Of a DNA stretch of 64,000 bases, positions 17,850 to 26,866 are shown in pieces. A program made the translations under genes and the position numbers. Below the pieces are notes generated by a model. That model made no database searches. It was not told where the DNA came from and saw only the letters and a list, made by a program, of their open reading frames with translations. The stretch's first letter is position 1, and each line of letters starts with the position of its first letter. Origin of the DNA: Hylemonella gracilis ATCC 19624 (GTDB lineage: Bacteria > Pseudomonadota > Gammaproteobacteria > Burkholderiales > Burkholderiaceae_C); assembly GCF_000211835.1 (NCBI RefSeq), contig NZ_AEGR01000029.1, positions 104,194 to 168,193 of the forward strand. Direction: 5' to 3'.

Positions 17850-18782
17850 TCAGTGCTTGCGCTGCTCGCGTTCGAAGGCGGCGGCCACGAAGTCGATCAA
17901 GGCCTGGATGCGCACGGAGGATTTGTGCCGCTGCGCGTAGACCGCGTAGATGTCGGCGTCCGGGGTGGTCCAAGGCCGCAGCAATTGAACCAGGCGCCCG
18001 CTGCGCAGGTAGCGGGCCACATCCCATTCGGCGCGCAGCAGGATGCCCCGGCCATCCAGCGCCCAGTTGACGGCGATCTCGCCGTCGTTGGTGGTGAGGT
18101 TGCCCCGGATCTTTACCTGCTTGCCACCACCGCTGGGGGTCTTGCTTGCCTTGGGGCTGCTGAAACGCCAGACGCCATAGGCTTCGTCACCTTGGCGAAT
18201 GCCGATGCAGTTGTGCCGAACCAGGTCTTCTGGTGCGCGCGGCTCGCCGTGTTTGCGCAGATACGCGGGTGAGGCGACGACGATGCGTCGGTTCGGCGCG
18301 ATCAGTCGAGCGATGACGCGGGAGTCGGGCGGGTGTCCGAAGCGGAAGCAGACGTCGCAGGCGTCGTCCGTGATCGGGGGTGGGTTCACGGAGAGCTGCA
18401 GCTGGATGTCCACTTTGGGATTGCGTTCCACGAATGCGGAGATCAGGGGAGCGATGCGGATGCGGCCGAAGCCCAGCGTCGCGTTCACGCGCAGCAGCCC
18501 CTGCGGTTCGCTCTTCGCGCCCCTGAGCTGGTGCTCCAGATCGTCGATGTCGCCCAAGATGCGGCGCGCATGCTCCAGATACACCTCGCCCTCGGGGGTG
18601 AGGCTCATCCGTCGGGTGGTCCGATTGATCAGGGTGAGGCCCAGGCGTGCCTCCATCTGAGCCAGATGCTTGCTCACGGCGGGTGTGGTGACGCCCAGTT
18701 CGCGGGCTGCGCCGCTCAGGCTGCCCGCCAGCACGAGCGTGGAAAAGAAGCTCAGATCAGCGGGATGAACACTTTGGGGCAT
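17850..18782 (-). CDS. LysR-type transcriptional regulator
   Basis: A 310-residue LysR protein: N-terminal winged helix-turn-helix (GSLSGAARELGVTTPAVSKHL, about residues 19-39) and a periplasmic-binding-like effector domain (from about 90). It is divergent from the Bug-type binding protein and tartrate dehydratase-like genes, with an AT-rich, dyad-containing gap between, so by family habit it probably regulates them and itself. The inducer would then be the dehydratase substrate or product, likely tartrate, malate or a relative; this is inference. Confidence 0.93.
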   Translation of the reverse strand: MPQSVHPADLSFFSTLVLAGSLSGAARELGVTTPAVSKHLAQMEARLGLTLINRTTRRMSLTPEGEVYLEHARRILGDIDDLEHQLRGAKSEPQGLLRVNATLGFGRIRIAPLISAFVERNPKVDIQLQLSVNPPPITDDACDVCFRFGHPPDSRVIARLIAPNRRIVVASPAYLRKHGEPRAPEDLVRHNCIGIRQGDEAYGVWRFSSPKASKTPSGGGKQVKIRGNLTTNDGEIAVNWALDGRGILLRAEWDVARYLRSGRLVQLLRPWTTPDADIYAVYAQRHKSSVRIQALIDFVAAAFEREQRKH

Positions 18783-18792
18783 CGATGGATTG

Positions 18793-18815
18793 TTGAATAT
18801 TAGTTATCAAATATT
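18793..18815. promoter_or_regulatory. Candidate LysR operator between divergent genes
   Basis: An AT-rich dyad lies 11 bp upstream of the LysR gene start: TTGA at 18793-18796 pairs with TCAA at 18807-18810, and two AATATT hexamers flank the centre (18796-18801 and 18810-18815). LysR proteins bind imperfect dyads of the T-N11-A type near their own promoter, and this is the only such site in the 132-bp gap. Binding is not shown. Confidence 0.45.
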
Positions 18816-18914
18816 TTACTTTCGCGGTTAATTTTTATTTCCAGCGGTTCTAGAGTTCGAGCCAGCCCAAAGCCTGTGAACGGCTGGCTTCATAAAAAAC
18901 CCGAGGAGATACCC

Positions 18915-19883
18915 ATGTTGAAGTGTTTTTTCAGAGGACTGGTCGCCGTTCAACTGGCTGCCGCGTCCTTCCTGGTCGCTGCACAAGGCTGGCCCGCCAA
19001 GACCGTGACCATCGTCGTCCCCTTTCCCCCGGGCGGGACCACGGATGTGCTGGCCCGTGCCGTGGCGAACAAGTTGTCCCCCGTGCTCGGACAACCGGTG
19101 ATCGTGGACAACAAGCCGGGTGCTGGCGCCACGCTGGGCGCGTCCTTGGTGGCCAAGGCCCCCGCCGATGGCTACACCCTGCTCATGGGCGCGGTCCATC
19201 ACACGATCGCTCAAAGCGTGTTCAGGAAGTTGCCCTATGACTTCCAGAAGGATTTCGCCCCCATCACCACCGTGGCGATCGTCCCCAATGTCCTGGTGGT
19301 GAATGCGCAGAACCCCGCCGCCAACGTGCAGGATTTGGTGACCATCGCCAAGAGTGCCGCGAACAAGCTTTCTTACGGCTCCAATGGCAATGGCACCGCG
19401 CAACACATGATCGGCACCCAGTTCCAGCAGATCACGGGCGCGCAAATCCTGCATGTGCCCTACAAGGGCAGCGCGCCTCTGACCACCGATCTGATCAGCG
19501 GTCAAGTCGACATGTCCTTCGACACGGTCACGCCGGTCCTGCCCTTCATCAAGGAAGGCCGCCTGCGTCCACTGGCCGTGACCACGGCCAAGCGTTCCTC
19601 GGCCTTGCCCGACGTGCCCACCTTGCAGGAGGCCGGGGTGCCCGGCATCGCCATCGGCACCTGGTTCGGCCTGCTGGCCCCGGCGGGTACTCCCGCGCGT
19701 GTGGTGACGCGACTCAACGGCGAGCTGGTCAAGATCATTCAGTCGCCCGATTTCAAGAAGCAGATGTTCGACATCGGCGCCGAGCCGGTGGGCGACAAGC
19801 CCGAGGAGATGGCGCGTCAGATCAAGGAAGAAACCGCGAAGTTCGCCAGCCTGATCAAGGCCGCGAACATCACGCTGGATTGA
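18915..19883 (+). CDS. Bug-family (TctC-like) tripartite tricarboxylate transporter substrate-binding protein
   Basis: The 322-residue periplasmic protein has a signal peptide (cleavage near AAQG, about residue 22) and the Bug signature: [19 protein letters not shown], then [20 protein letters not shown] and ADGYTLLMG. Bug proteins bind carboxylates and related small anions in the periplasm. The membrane partners TctA and TctB are not encoded nearby, as is common for Bug proteins in Burkholderiales. ATG 18915 with a GAGGAGA ribosome-binding site decides the start. The dehydratase genes follow directly, suggesting the ligand is a C4 dicarboxylate. Confidence 0.92.
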   Translation: MLKCFFRGLVAVQLAAASFLVAAQGWPAKTVTIVVPFPPGGTTDVLARAVANKLSPVLGQPVIVDNKPGAGATLGASLVAKAPADGYTLLMGAVHHTIAQSVFRKLPYDFQKDFAPITTVAIVPNVLVVNAQNPAANVQDLVTIAKSAANKLSYGSNGNGTAQHMIGTQFQQITGAQILHVPYKGSAPLTTDLISGQVDMSFDTVTPVLPFIKEGRLRPLAVTTAKRSSALPDVPTLQEAGVPGIAIGTWFGLLAPAGTPARVVTRLNGELVKIIQSPDFKKQMFDIGAEPVGDKPEEMARQIKEETAKFASLIKAANITLD

Positions 19884-19911
19884 ATTTTTTTGCCCAATGC
19901 AGGAGTCTCTC

Positions 19912-20811
19912 GTGAACAAAGAAGCAGCGGTCGCTGACCTGACCCATCTCATGGCCAGATTCACGGCCTACATCGGCAAGCGCCTGCCGGTGGACGTGAC
20001 GCACAAGCTGGGTGAGCTGCGCGCGCAGGAAGTGAATTTCCTGGCGAAGGAGGTCTATGAGTCCATGCGGGCGAATCAGGAAGCCGCTGACAAGCTGGAC
20101 CGTCCGAGTTGCCAGGACACGGGCGTGATCCAGTACTTCCTCACCGCCGGCGCGCGCTTTCCGCTGCTGGGTGAGTTGGAGGACATCCTGCGCAACGCTA
20201 CCTTGGGTGCCACCCGCGATGGCCCGCTGCGCCACAACGCGGTCGAGACCTTCGAGGAAAAGAACACGGGCACCAACACGGGCTCCAAGATTCCCTGGCT
20301 GGACTGGGACATCGTGCCCGACGACGACACGGTCACCATCGACGTCTACATGGCCGGTGGCGGCTGCACCCTGCCGGGCGCGGCCAAGGTGCTGATGCCG
20401 GGGCAGGGTTACGAGGGCGTGGCGGAGTTTGTGTTCGACGTCATCACCTCGCGCGGCGTCAACGCCTGCCCTCCGCTGCTGGTGGGTGTGGGGGTGTCGA
20501 CCTCGGCCGAGACTGCCGCGCGCCTGTCGAAAAAGGCCATCCTGCGCCCCGTGACTTCGCGCAATGCCAATGACAACGCGGCCCTGATGGAAGAACTGCT
20601 GGCCGAGGGCCTCAACGAACTGGGTCTGGGTCCCCAGGGCCTGACCGGCAACGCTAGCGTGATGGGCGTGAACATCGAATCGTCGGCGCGCCATCCGTCC
20701 ACCATCGGCGTCGCGGTGTCCACGGGCTGCTGGGCCCATCGCCGCGGCAAGATCAAGATCAAGTCCGACATCTCTTACGAAGTCATCTCGCACCAAGGAT
20801 TCAAGCTGTGA
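19912..20811 (+). CDS. ttdA: L(+)-tartrate dehydratase / class I fumarate hydratase, alpha subunit
   Basis: This [4Fe-4S] hydro-lyase subunit has cysteines in [18 protein letters not shown] and [11 protein letters not shown] that ligate the cluster. Its 299 residues (303 in E. coli TtdA, from memory), with the beta subunit on a separate overlapping gene, fit the two-subunit tartrate dehydratase rather than the fused FumA. TtdAB dehydrates L-tartrate to oxaloacetate; related enzymes hydrate fumarate, so the substrate stays open. GTG 19912 is preferred over ATG 19897 because AGGAG lies 6 nt before the GTG. The stop overlaps ttdB. Confidence 0.85.
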   Translation: MNKEAAVADLTHLMARFTAYIGKRLPVDVTHKLGELRAQEVNFLAKEVYESMRANQEAADKLDRPSCQDTGVIQYFLTAGARFPLLGELEDILRNATLGATRDGPLRHNAVETFEEKNTGTNTGSKIPWLDWDIVPDDDTVTIDVYMAGGGCTLPGAAKVLMPGQGYEGVAEFVFDVITSRGVNACPPLLVGVGVSTSAETAARLSKKAILRPVTSRNANDNAALMEELLAEGLNELGLGPQGLTGNASVMGVNIESSARHPSTIGVAVSTGCWAHRRGKIKIKSDISYEVISHQGFKL

Positions 20812-21416
20812 AGAAAATCCTGACCACGCCCATCAAGGACGAGGACCTGGAGTCGCTCACTATTGGCGACGTCGTTTACCTGACAGGCACTCTGGTGACC
20901 TGCCGCGACGTGGCGCACCGCCGCCTCATCGAACTGGGCCGCGAACTCCCCGTCGATCTCAAGGGCGGTGCCATCTTCCATGCGGGTCCCATCGTGCGCG
21001 ACAAGGGCAATGGCGAGTATGAAATGGTGTCCATCGGCCCGACGACCAGCATGCGCATGGAGAAATTCGAGAAGGAGTTCATCCGGCAGACCGGCGTGAA
21101 GCTGATTGTCGGCAAGGGCGGCATGGGGCCGGAGACCCAGGAAGGCTGCGCCGAGAACAAGGCCGTGCACGCGATTTTTCCCGGCGGCTGCGCGGTGCTC
21201 GCGGCGACCAAGGTGGAGAAGATCGAGGCGGCCGAGTGGAAAGACCTGGGCATGCCCGAGACACTGTGGGTCAACCGCGTGCGGGAGTTCGGTCCCCTGA
21301 TCATTTCGATCGACACCCAGGGACGCAATCTGATCGAGGAAAACAAGAAGGTGTTCAACGAGAAGAAGAAACCGATCCTAGAGCGCATCAATGCGCAGGT
21401 GCGCTTCATCAAGTGA
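20808..21416 (+). CDS. ttdB: L(+)-tartrate dehydratase / class I fumarate hydratase, beta subunit
   Basis: The 202-residue beta subunit (201 in E. coli TtdB, from memory) contains the swivelling-domain motifs [30 protein letters not shown] and the KGGMG segment. The start is a GTG overlapping the alpha-subunit stop (GTGA), indicating coupled translation of a 1:1 complex. It closes the LysR/Bug/TtdAB cluster. A hairpin lies just after the stop. Confidence 0.87.
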   Translation: MKKILTTPIKDEDLESLTIGDVVYLTGTLVTCRDVAHRRLIELGRELPVDLKGGAIFHAGPIVRDKGNGEYEMVSIGPTTSMRMEKFEKEFIRQTGVKLIVGKGGMGPETQEGCAENKAVHAIFPGGCAVLAATKVEKIEAAEWKDLGMPETLWVNRVREFGPLIISIDTQGRNLIEENKKVFNEKKKPILERINAQVRFIK

Positions 21417-21422
21417 GCTCCA

Positions 21423-21445
21423 GGCGTGGGTTAAATCCCCACGCC
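21423..21445 (+). terminator. Hairpin after ttdB
   Basis: GGCGTGGG (21423-21430) and CCCACGCC (21438-21445) form a perfect 8-bp stem with a 7-nt loop, 7 nt after the ttdB stop. There is no following T-run, so it is a weak intrinsic terminator at best, or an mRNA 3'-end stabiliser. Confidence 0.4.
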
Positions 21446-21485
21446 ACATCGGGATGCCGTTGCATCGCCGGGGATAATCCCAGGC

Positions 21486-22133
21486 ATGGAATTCCTCTCT
21501 TTTCTGATCGACTTCATCCTGCATGTCGACCAGCATCTCCAAGCCTTTGTTCAAGCCTACGGTGTCTGGGTCTACGCCCTGCTGTTCTTGATCGTGTTTG
21601 TCGAGACGGGCGTGGTCGTCATGCCCTTTTTGCCGGGGGACTCCCTGCTGTTCGTGGTGGGGGCCCTGGCGGGCGCCGGCCTGATGAGCTACCCGGTCGC
21701 CGTCGCCGTGCTGCTGGCCGCGGCGATTCTGGGGGACCAGTGCAATTACACGATCGGTCGCTGGGTGGGGCCGCGGGTTTTCCAATGGGAGAACTCGCGC
21801 TTCTTCAACCGGCAAGCGTTCGAACGCGCGCATGCTTTCTACGAGAAGTACGGCGGCATCACCATCGTGGTGGCGCGTTTCATGCCTTTTCTGCGCACCT
21901 TTGTGCCCTTTGTCGCCGGCGTGGCGGAGATGAGCCGCATCAAGTTCACCCTCTACAACATCCTGGGCGCGGTGATCTGGGTGTTGGGTATTTGCACGGC
22001 CGGGTATTTCCTGGGCAGCTTGCCCTGGGTGAAGCAGAACCTGGAATTCATCATCTGGGGGATGATCCTGCTGCCAGGGGTGATCGTGCTCATCGGGGCC
22101 TGGCGCGCGCGCCAGCGTGCCGTGGCGACATGA
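21486..22133 (+). CDS. DedA family inner-membrane protein
   Basis: The 215-residue protein has several hydrophobic helices and the DedA hallmarks: FVETGVVVMPFLPGDSLLFV (about residues 39-58), an ILGDQCNYTIGRWVG segment, and FYEKYGGITIVVARFMPFLRTFVPFVAGV (re-entrant arginine motif, split here for reading). DedA/VTT proteins scramble or flip undecaprenyl phosphate and phospholipids and support membrane potential and drug resistance. A GATAAT at 21473-21478 lies only 8 nt before the ATG, so the transcript may have almost no leader. Confidence 0.93.
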   Translation: MEFLSFLIDFILHVDQHLQAFVQAYGVWVYALLFLIVFVETGVVVMPFLPGDSLLFVVGALAGAGLMSYPVAVAVLLAAAILGDQCNYTIGRWVGPRVFQWENSRFFNRQAFERAHAFYEKYGGITIVVARFMPFLRTFVPFVAGVAEMSRIKFTLYNILGAVIWVLGICTAGYFLGSLPWVKQNLEFIIWGMILLPGVIVLIGAWRARQRAVAT

Positions 22134-22238
22134 GGTCTCTTGCACGCGCTCAGGTCATTCCATGATTTGATACGAACGTTACGGCAGTGGATGAATGTCC
22201 AGCTTGCGGATCAGGCTGTGCTGCGTGAATATCCGTCC

Positions 22239-22586
22239 ATGCCGAGCAAGAAATCGCTCCCCCTCGAAGACAACACGGTCCCCGTCACGTCTTGCATGAA
22301 AGCCGTGCCGGAGGCCGAAGAGCAATTCGTGGGGCAGGTCATCAAGCGACCGGGCGGTTACTACTGGAGCTTGGCCGACGCAGAGGGCAAGGAAGGTCGG
22401 GAGTACGGTCCCTACGAGACTTTCGCGGAAGCCCAGGCCGACATGGAAGCCGCGGCCGACCTCGATGCGCCAGAGCCTGGCGAAAGCCTGGAAGAGGCTG
22501 AGAGCGAACTGGGCATCGCCGATTGGATTGACCCGGAAACCGGCGAGCCGGCCGAAGGGCAGTCTCGCCCCCACCTCGACGACTGA
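22239..22586 (+). CDS. Small acidic protein of unknown function
   Basis: I do not recognise this gene. From ATG 22239 it encodes 115 residues; ATG 22191 would add 16. The core (about residues 28-65) reads FVGQVIKRPGGYYWSLADAE, then GREYGPYETFAEAQADME, a short beta-rich motif like those in small YegP/DUF2188-type modules, followed by a strongly acidic tail (Asp/Glu about one residue in four). It has no signal peptide or membrane segment. It lies between dedA and the convergent amiC. Coding looks real from codon use and composition, but the start is uncertain. Confidence 0.65.
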   Translation: MPSKKSLPLEDNTVPVTSCMKAVPEAEEQFVGQVIKRPGGYYWSLADAEGKEGREYGPYETFAEAQADMEAAADLDAPEPGESLEEAESELGIADWIDPETGEPAEGQSRPHLDD

Positions 22587-22619
22587 AGCCCGAGGCCTTT
22601 GCATCCCCGACGGGGTGCT

Positions 22620-24047
22620 TCAAAGGCTGCGCGTCCTCGCCAGGGGCGGGTTCTTCGCGAAATAGCCCTCGATGCCCTTCATCAGCGCATCGGCGAGTTG
22701 GGCCTGGTAGCTCGCGCTGTTGAGCCGGGCTTCCTCGGTCGGGTTGCTGATGAAGGCCGCTTCCACCAGCACGCTCGGGATGTCCGGCGCCTTCAGCACC
22801 GCGAAGCCGGCCTGCTCCACCTGCGGCTTGTGCAGCTTGCCCACGCGGCCGATCTCCTGCAGCATCGCGCCGCCCAGCTGCAGGCTGTCGCGGATTTGCG
22901 CGCTGGTGCTCATGTCCAGCAACGCACGCTGCACTTGGACGTCCTGCGTCTCGATGTTGACCCCGCCGATCAAGTCCGCCTTGTTCTCCTTGGCGGCCAT
23001 CCAGCGCGCCGCGCTGCTCGAGGCGCCGCCGTGGCTGAGCGCGAACACGCTCGCGCCCTGGGGGCGCGGCGTGTAAAAGGCATCGGCGTGGATGCTCACG
23101 AACAGGTCGGCCTTGACCTGGCGCGCCTTGTTGACGCGCACGTGCAGGGGGACGAAGAAGTCTCCATCGCGCGTGAGGAAGGCCCGAAGGGTGTGGCCAT
23201 TGACCTGGGCGGCGTTGATGCGGTCGCGCAACTGGCGCGCCAGGCGCAGCACCACATCCTTTTCGCGCGTGCCGCGCCGACCAATCGCACCAGGGTCTTC
23301 GCCTCCGTGACCCGGATCGAGCGCGATGATGATGAGCCGATTGGTGCCGCTGGTGCTCTCGCGCACCAGCTCCGGCGGAATGCTGCCCGGCTGCGCGGGT
23401 GACGTGGCATTGGTGCTCTGCGCGTCCGGCGAGGGCACCTTGCCCTGTTTGGCCATCAGTTCGGCCAGCGGGTCGATGACCTCGGGCACCGCATGCCCGG
23501 TGCCCACGGTGCCCTTGCCGCCGGTGGGGCCGTTGACCACCGGAGGCAGCTTCTGGTCGGCTTCCTGGGTTTGACGCAACTGCTCGGCGATCAGGGCGGT
23601 CAGCGGGTCGGTGCTGACCTTGGGGTACAGGTCGAACACCAGGCGGTGCTGGTAGGGCTCGATGGGCTTGAGCGCGAAGACCTGGGGCTCGATCGCCTGT
23701 TTCAGGTCAATCACCAGTCGCACCACGCTCTTCGTGTATTGGCCGACACGGATGCCGGCGATGTTCGGGTCATCGGCCTGCACCTTGGCCACCAGCTCGC
23801 GCAGGGTGGGGTTGAGCGTCAGGTTGTCGATGTCCACCGCCAAGCGCGGCGGCTGGCTGATGAAGGTTTGCTTGGCGTGCAGGGGCGCATCCGACTCCAG
23901 CGTGACGCGGGAATAGTCTTGGGCGGGCCAGACGCGCACGGCCACGATGGATGGGGCATTGCGCGTGATGGCGCTGTGCGCCAGCTCGGAACGGCCGAGC
24001 AGCAGGACCACGGCACCGGCATGGAGGAGCTCGCGTCGCTGCGTCAT
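22620..24047 (-). CDS. amiC: N-acetylmuramoyl-L-alanine amidase
   Basis: A 475-residue periplasmic amidase: an N-terminal signal with a twin-arginine-like RRELLHAG, an AMIN domain (about residues 33-135, VWPAQDYSRVTLESD) that localises such enzymes to the septum, a Pro/Gly linker, and an Amidase_3 domain (about 240-465) with Zn ligands in LDPGHGGEDPGAIG, SIHADAF and LVEAAFISNPTEE. It cleaves the lactyl-amide bond of peptidoglycan during daughter-cell separation. Its ATG overlaps the tsaE stop (ATGA), the familiar tsaE-ami arrangement. Confidence 0.95.
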   Translation of the reverse strand: MTQRRELLHAGAVVLLLGRSELAHSAITRNAPSIVAVRVWPAQDYSRVTLESDAPLHAKQTFISQPPRLAVDIDNLTLNPTLRELVAKVQADDPNIAGIRVGQYTKSVVRLVIDLKQAIEPQVFALKPIEPYQHRLVFDLYPKVSTDPLTALIAEQLRQTQEADQKLPPVVNGPTGGKGTVGTGHAVPEVIDPLAELMAKQGKVPSPDAQSTNATSPAQPGSIPPELVRESTSGTNRLIIIALDPGHGGEDPGAIGRRGTREKDVVLRLARQLRDRINAAQVNGHTLRAFLTRDGDFFVPLHVRVNKARQVKADLFVSIHADAFYTPRPQGASVFALSHGGASSSAARWMAAKENKADLIGGVNIETQDVQVQRALLDMSTSAQIRDSLQLGGAMLQEIGRVGKLHKPQVEQAGFAVLKAPDIPSVLVEAAFISNPTEEARLNSASYQAQLADALMKGIEGYFAKNPPLARTRSL

Positions 24048-24619
24048 GCGGGGGTCTCGATGTTGGCCATGCCACGCAGCAGCGTGGCGCCGGTGGCGCT
24101 GCGCGCGGTCAGCGTGGCTTGGCGGGCCGTGCTTTCTGAACCGGCCCCATCTTGGCTGGGGTCGGGCAGAGGGGCCAAGGTGATCTCGAGGTCGGGCGGG
24201 GGCAAGAGGCCACCGGCCTGCTCAGGCCACTCCGCCAATTTCAGTCCAGGGCTGGCGTACAGATCTCGCAGGCCCGCGTCTTCCCACTCGTTCGGGTCCT
24301 TGAAGCGGTAGAAGTCGAAGTGCCAGATGGGCAGCGCGGGCTGGGTCGCGGTGGCGGGTGCCTCGTGGGGTTCCACCACGGCGTAGGTGGGGCTCTTGAT
24401 GCGACCCGTGACACCGAGGGCGCGAAGCAAGTGGCGCACGAACGTGGTCTTGCCCGCGCCCAGGTTGCCATGTAACTCGACGATGGCGCCGCGCGCCGCG
24501 AGGGATGCGGCCGGCAAGGCCGCGTAAGCCGTCGCGAGCGTGGATGCGAGGGCCTGCGTGGCGGCCTCGTCACGCAAGAAGCGGTTTTCTACAATGGGTG
24601 CGTGCAGGTCAACAGTCAC
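24044..24619 (-). CDS. tsaE: tRNA threonylcarbamoyladenosine biosynthesis ATPase TsaE
   Basis: TsaE is the ATPase that drives the TsaBDE complex making t6A37 in tRNA. The P-loop ELHGNLGAGKTTFVRHLLRALG, the KSPTYAVVEPH switch segment, and WHFDFYRFKDPNEW followed by LAEWPEQ are all present. Starts are ambiguous: GTG 24619 gives 191 residues; a GTG at 24694 would add 25 residues inside the divergent queG gene. Neither has a good ribosome-binding site. Even with the short form the 5' ends of tsaE and queG overlap by 18 bp. amiC follows by an ATGA overlap. Confidence 0.88.
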   Translation of the reverse strand: MTVDLHAPIVENRFLRDEAATQALASTLATAYAALPAASLAARGAIVELHGNLGAGKTTFVRHLLRALGVTGRIKSPTYAVVEPHEAPATATQPALPIWHFDFYRFKDPNEWEDAGLRDLYASPGLKLAEWPEQAGGLLPPPDLEITLAPLPDPSQDGAGSESTARQATLTARSATGATLLRGMANIETPA

Positions 24620-25816
24620 ATCGACAAGGGGCAATTCATCTCGCAAGTCCGGGTTTGGGCTCGTGAGCTTGGATTTTCGCAAATTGGCGTGCACAACGTG
24701 GATTTATCTTCGGCCGAGCCGGGATTAAAGGACTGGTTGTCGCATGGCTTCCACGGCGAGATGGCCTACATGGCCGCCCATGGCATGAAGCGCGCGCGGC
24801 CCGCCGAACTCGTTCCGGGGACGGTCAGCGTGATCACCGCGCGCATGGACTACCTGCCCCGCAATACCCCGCAGGGCTGGCAGGCCGCCGAGCTGGCCCG
24901 CGTTCAATCTCCGGCCTCGCCAGGCGAGGGCGTCATTTCGATTTATGCGCGTGGCCGGGACTACCACAAGGTGCTGCGGTCCCGCCTGCAGAAGCTGGCC
25001 GAGCGCATGGCGCTGTACCTGCGGGAGCAGTCGGCCGCGTCCGGCAGCGCTGAGGACCTGCGCGGCGTGGCCGGCGGGGCGGACCAGGACGCGTCGGAGG
25101 CTTTCCAGTACCGCGTCTTCACCGACTCCGCTCCGGTGCTGGAGGCCGAGTTGGCGGCGCGCAGCGGTTTGGGCTGGCGTGGCAAGCACACCCTGGTGCT
25201 GAACCGCGAAGCGGGGTCCATGTTCTTCCTGGGTGAAATTTTCCTCAACGTGGACTTGCCGCCGACCGAGCCCCTCAGTCCTCACTGCGGCAGCTGCAGT
25301 GCCTGCATCGCCGCCTGCCCCACGCAGGCCATCCTGGGGCCGGGCCGCCTGGACGCACGGCGCTGCATTTCCTACCTCACCATCGAGCACCCTGGGGCGA
25401 TCCCGGAAGACCTGCGGCCCCTGATGGGGCAGCGCATTTACGGCTGCGACGACTGTCAATTGGTCTGTCCCTGGAACAAGTACGCGCAGCGCAGCACCTT
25501 GCCGGATTTCGATGTCCGCGAGGGCATGGCGGGGGGCGAACTGCTGACCTTGCTGGCCTGGGATGAGGCGGAATTCCTGCACCGCACCGAGGGCAGCGCC
25601 ATCCGGCGCATCGGTCACGAGCGCTGGCAGCGCAACATCCTCGTGGCCTTGGGCAATGCCTTGCGCAGTGGCTTGCTCGGTGCCACCGATTCGGCTGTGG
25701 TTCGTTCGGCGCTGCAGCGTTACGCAGACCCCACGGCGGAGGTGTCAGCCTTGTTGCGGGAGCATGCGTGCTGGGCTCTGGCGCTGCCCGTGTCCGGGGG
25801 GCAGGCGCGGGCCTGA
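24602..25816 (+). CDS. queG: Epoxyqueuosine reductase
   Basis: QueG performs the last step of queuosine synthesis, reducing epoxyqueuosine in tRNA with cobalamin and two [4Fe-4S] clusters. The 404-residue protein has both ferredoxin-like clusters, HCGSCSACIAACPTQAI (about residues 228-244) and GCDDCQLVCPWNK (about 281-293), and the YFPPGTVSVI-equivalent PGTVSVITARMDYLP segment. GTG 24602 starts the protein. TACAAT at 24589-24594 ends 7 nt before this GTG, so the message may be leaderless. It faces tsaE head to head with overlapping 5' ends. Confidence 0.93.
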   Translation: MQVNSHIDKGQFISQVRVWARELGFSQIGVHNVDLSSAEPGLKDWLSHGFHGEMAYMAAHGMKRARPAELVPGTVSVITARMDYLPRNTPQGWQAAELARVQSPASPGEGVISIYARGRDYHKVLRSRLQKLAERMALYLREQSAASGSAEDLRGVAGGADQDASEAFQYRVFTDSAPVLEAELAARSGLGWRGKHTLVLNREAGSMFFLGEIFLNVDLPPTEPLSPHCGSCSACIAACPTQAILGPGRLDARRCISYLTIEHPGAIPEDLRPLMGQRIYGCDDCQLVCPWNKYAQRSTLPDFDVREGMAGGELLTLLAWDEAEFLHRTEGSAIRRIGHERWQRNILVALGNALRSGLLGATDSAVVRSALQRYADPTAEVSALLREHACWALALPVSGGQARA

Positions 25817-25903
25817 GGTGTTTTAATCCGGCGATATGGCGCGTGCCGTGGCCTGAGCCCTAGGCCGGCCAGGTCGGCAAAGACAAACGAGGAGCAAGCG
25901 GCG

Positions 25904-26857
25904 ATGAGCGGAACCGGTTACTACACCCACGGCGACTGCCGAAAGCATGAGATGGGGCCGGACCATCCCGAGTGCCCGCAGCGCCTGGACGCGATCGAGG
26001 ACCGGCTGATCGCCAGTGGCTTGGACGTCGCCCTCACCCGCGTGGAAGCGCCGCTGGCCTCGCTCGACGAGCTTGAGCTGGCGCACGAGCGCATGCACAT
26101 CGCCGCGCTGCGCGGCCTGAGCGCGACCTTGGCCGACGACGAGGCCGCGGGCGGTCCGCGCTACGCCGTGATCGATCCCGACACCTCCATGAACACCGCC
26201 ACCTGGGACGCCATCCTGCGCAGCGCGGGTGCGGCCATGGCGGCGACCGACGCGGTGATCGCGGGTGAGTTCCAGAACGCCTTTTGCGCCGTGCGCCCGC
26301 CGGGCCACCATGCGATGCGCGACAAAGCCATGGGCTTTTGTTTCATCAACAACGTCGCCGTGGCCGCGAAGTACGCGCTGGAGCGCCACCGCCTCAAGCG
26401 GGTGGCCATCGTGGACTTCGACGTGCACCATGGCAATGGCACCGAGGACATCATCGCGGGCGACAAGCGCATTCTGATGGCCAGCTTCTTCCAACATCCC
26501 TACTATCCGCACAGCGGGGAGCCGCCGAGCGCGGACAATATGATCAACATCCCCGTGCCGGCCTACACCAAGGGCATGGAAATCCGAGAGTTGGTCGAGA
26601 CTTACTGGATGCCTCGACTGGAGACGCATCGGCCCGAGATGATCTTCATCAGCGCGGGCTTTGACTCGCACCGCGAGGACGAGATGGGTCAGCTCGGACT
26701 GGTCGAGGCCGATTACGCCTGGATCACGGAGCGCTTGATGGACGTGGCCCGCCGCCATGGCAAGGGACGCATCGTGTCCTGCCTGGAAGGCGGCTACAAC
26801 CTCAGCGCCCTCGGCCGCAGCGTGGAAGCCCATGTGCGCGTGTTGGCGGATGTGTAA
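25904..26857 (+). CDS. Histone deacetylase superfamily (class II-like) hydrolase
   Basis: The 317-residue protein is a Zn-dependent deacetylase of the arginase/HDAC fold. Visible are HPECPQRLDAIEDRL at the N-terminus, the catalytic His pair in RPPGHHAM, Zn ligands in VDFDVHHGNGTEDI, the SAGFDSHREDEMGQLGL segment with the last Asp ligand, and CLEGGYN. Bacterial members act on acetylpolyamines, acetylated lysines or small amides; the substrate cannot be told from sequence. The next gene, an MscS channel, starts 9 nt after its stop, so the two are probably cotranscribed. Confidence 0.92.
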   Translation: MSGTGYYTHGDCRKHEMGPDHPECPQRLDAIEDRLIASGLDVALTRVEAPLASLDELELAHERMHIAALRGLSATLADDEAAGGPRYAVIDPDTSMNTATWDAILRSAGAAMAATDAVIAGEFQNAFCAVRPPGHHAMRDKAMGFCFINNVAVAAKYALERHRLKRVAIVDFDVHHGNGTEDIIAGDKRILMASFFQHPYYPHSGEPPSADNMINIPVPAYTKGMEIRELVETYWMPRLETHRPEMIFISAGFDSHREDEMGQLGLVEADYAWITERLMDVARRHGKGRIVSCLEGGYNLSALGRSVEAHVRVLADV

Positions 26858-26866
26858 TGGACGGAT

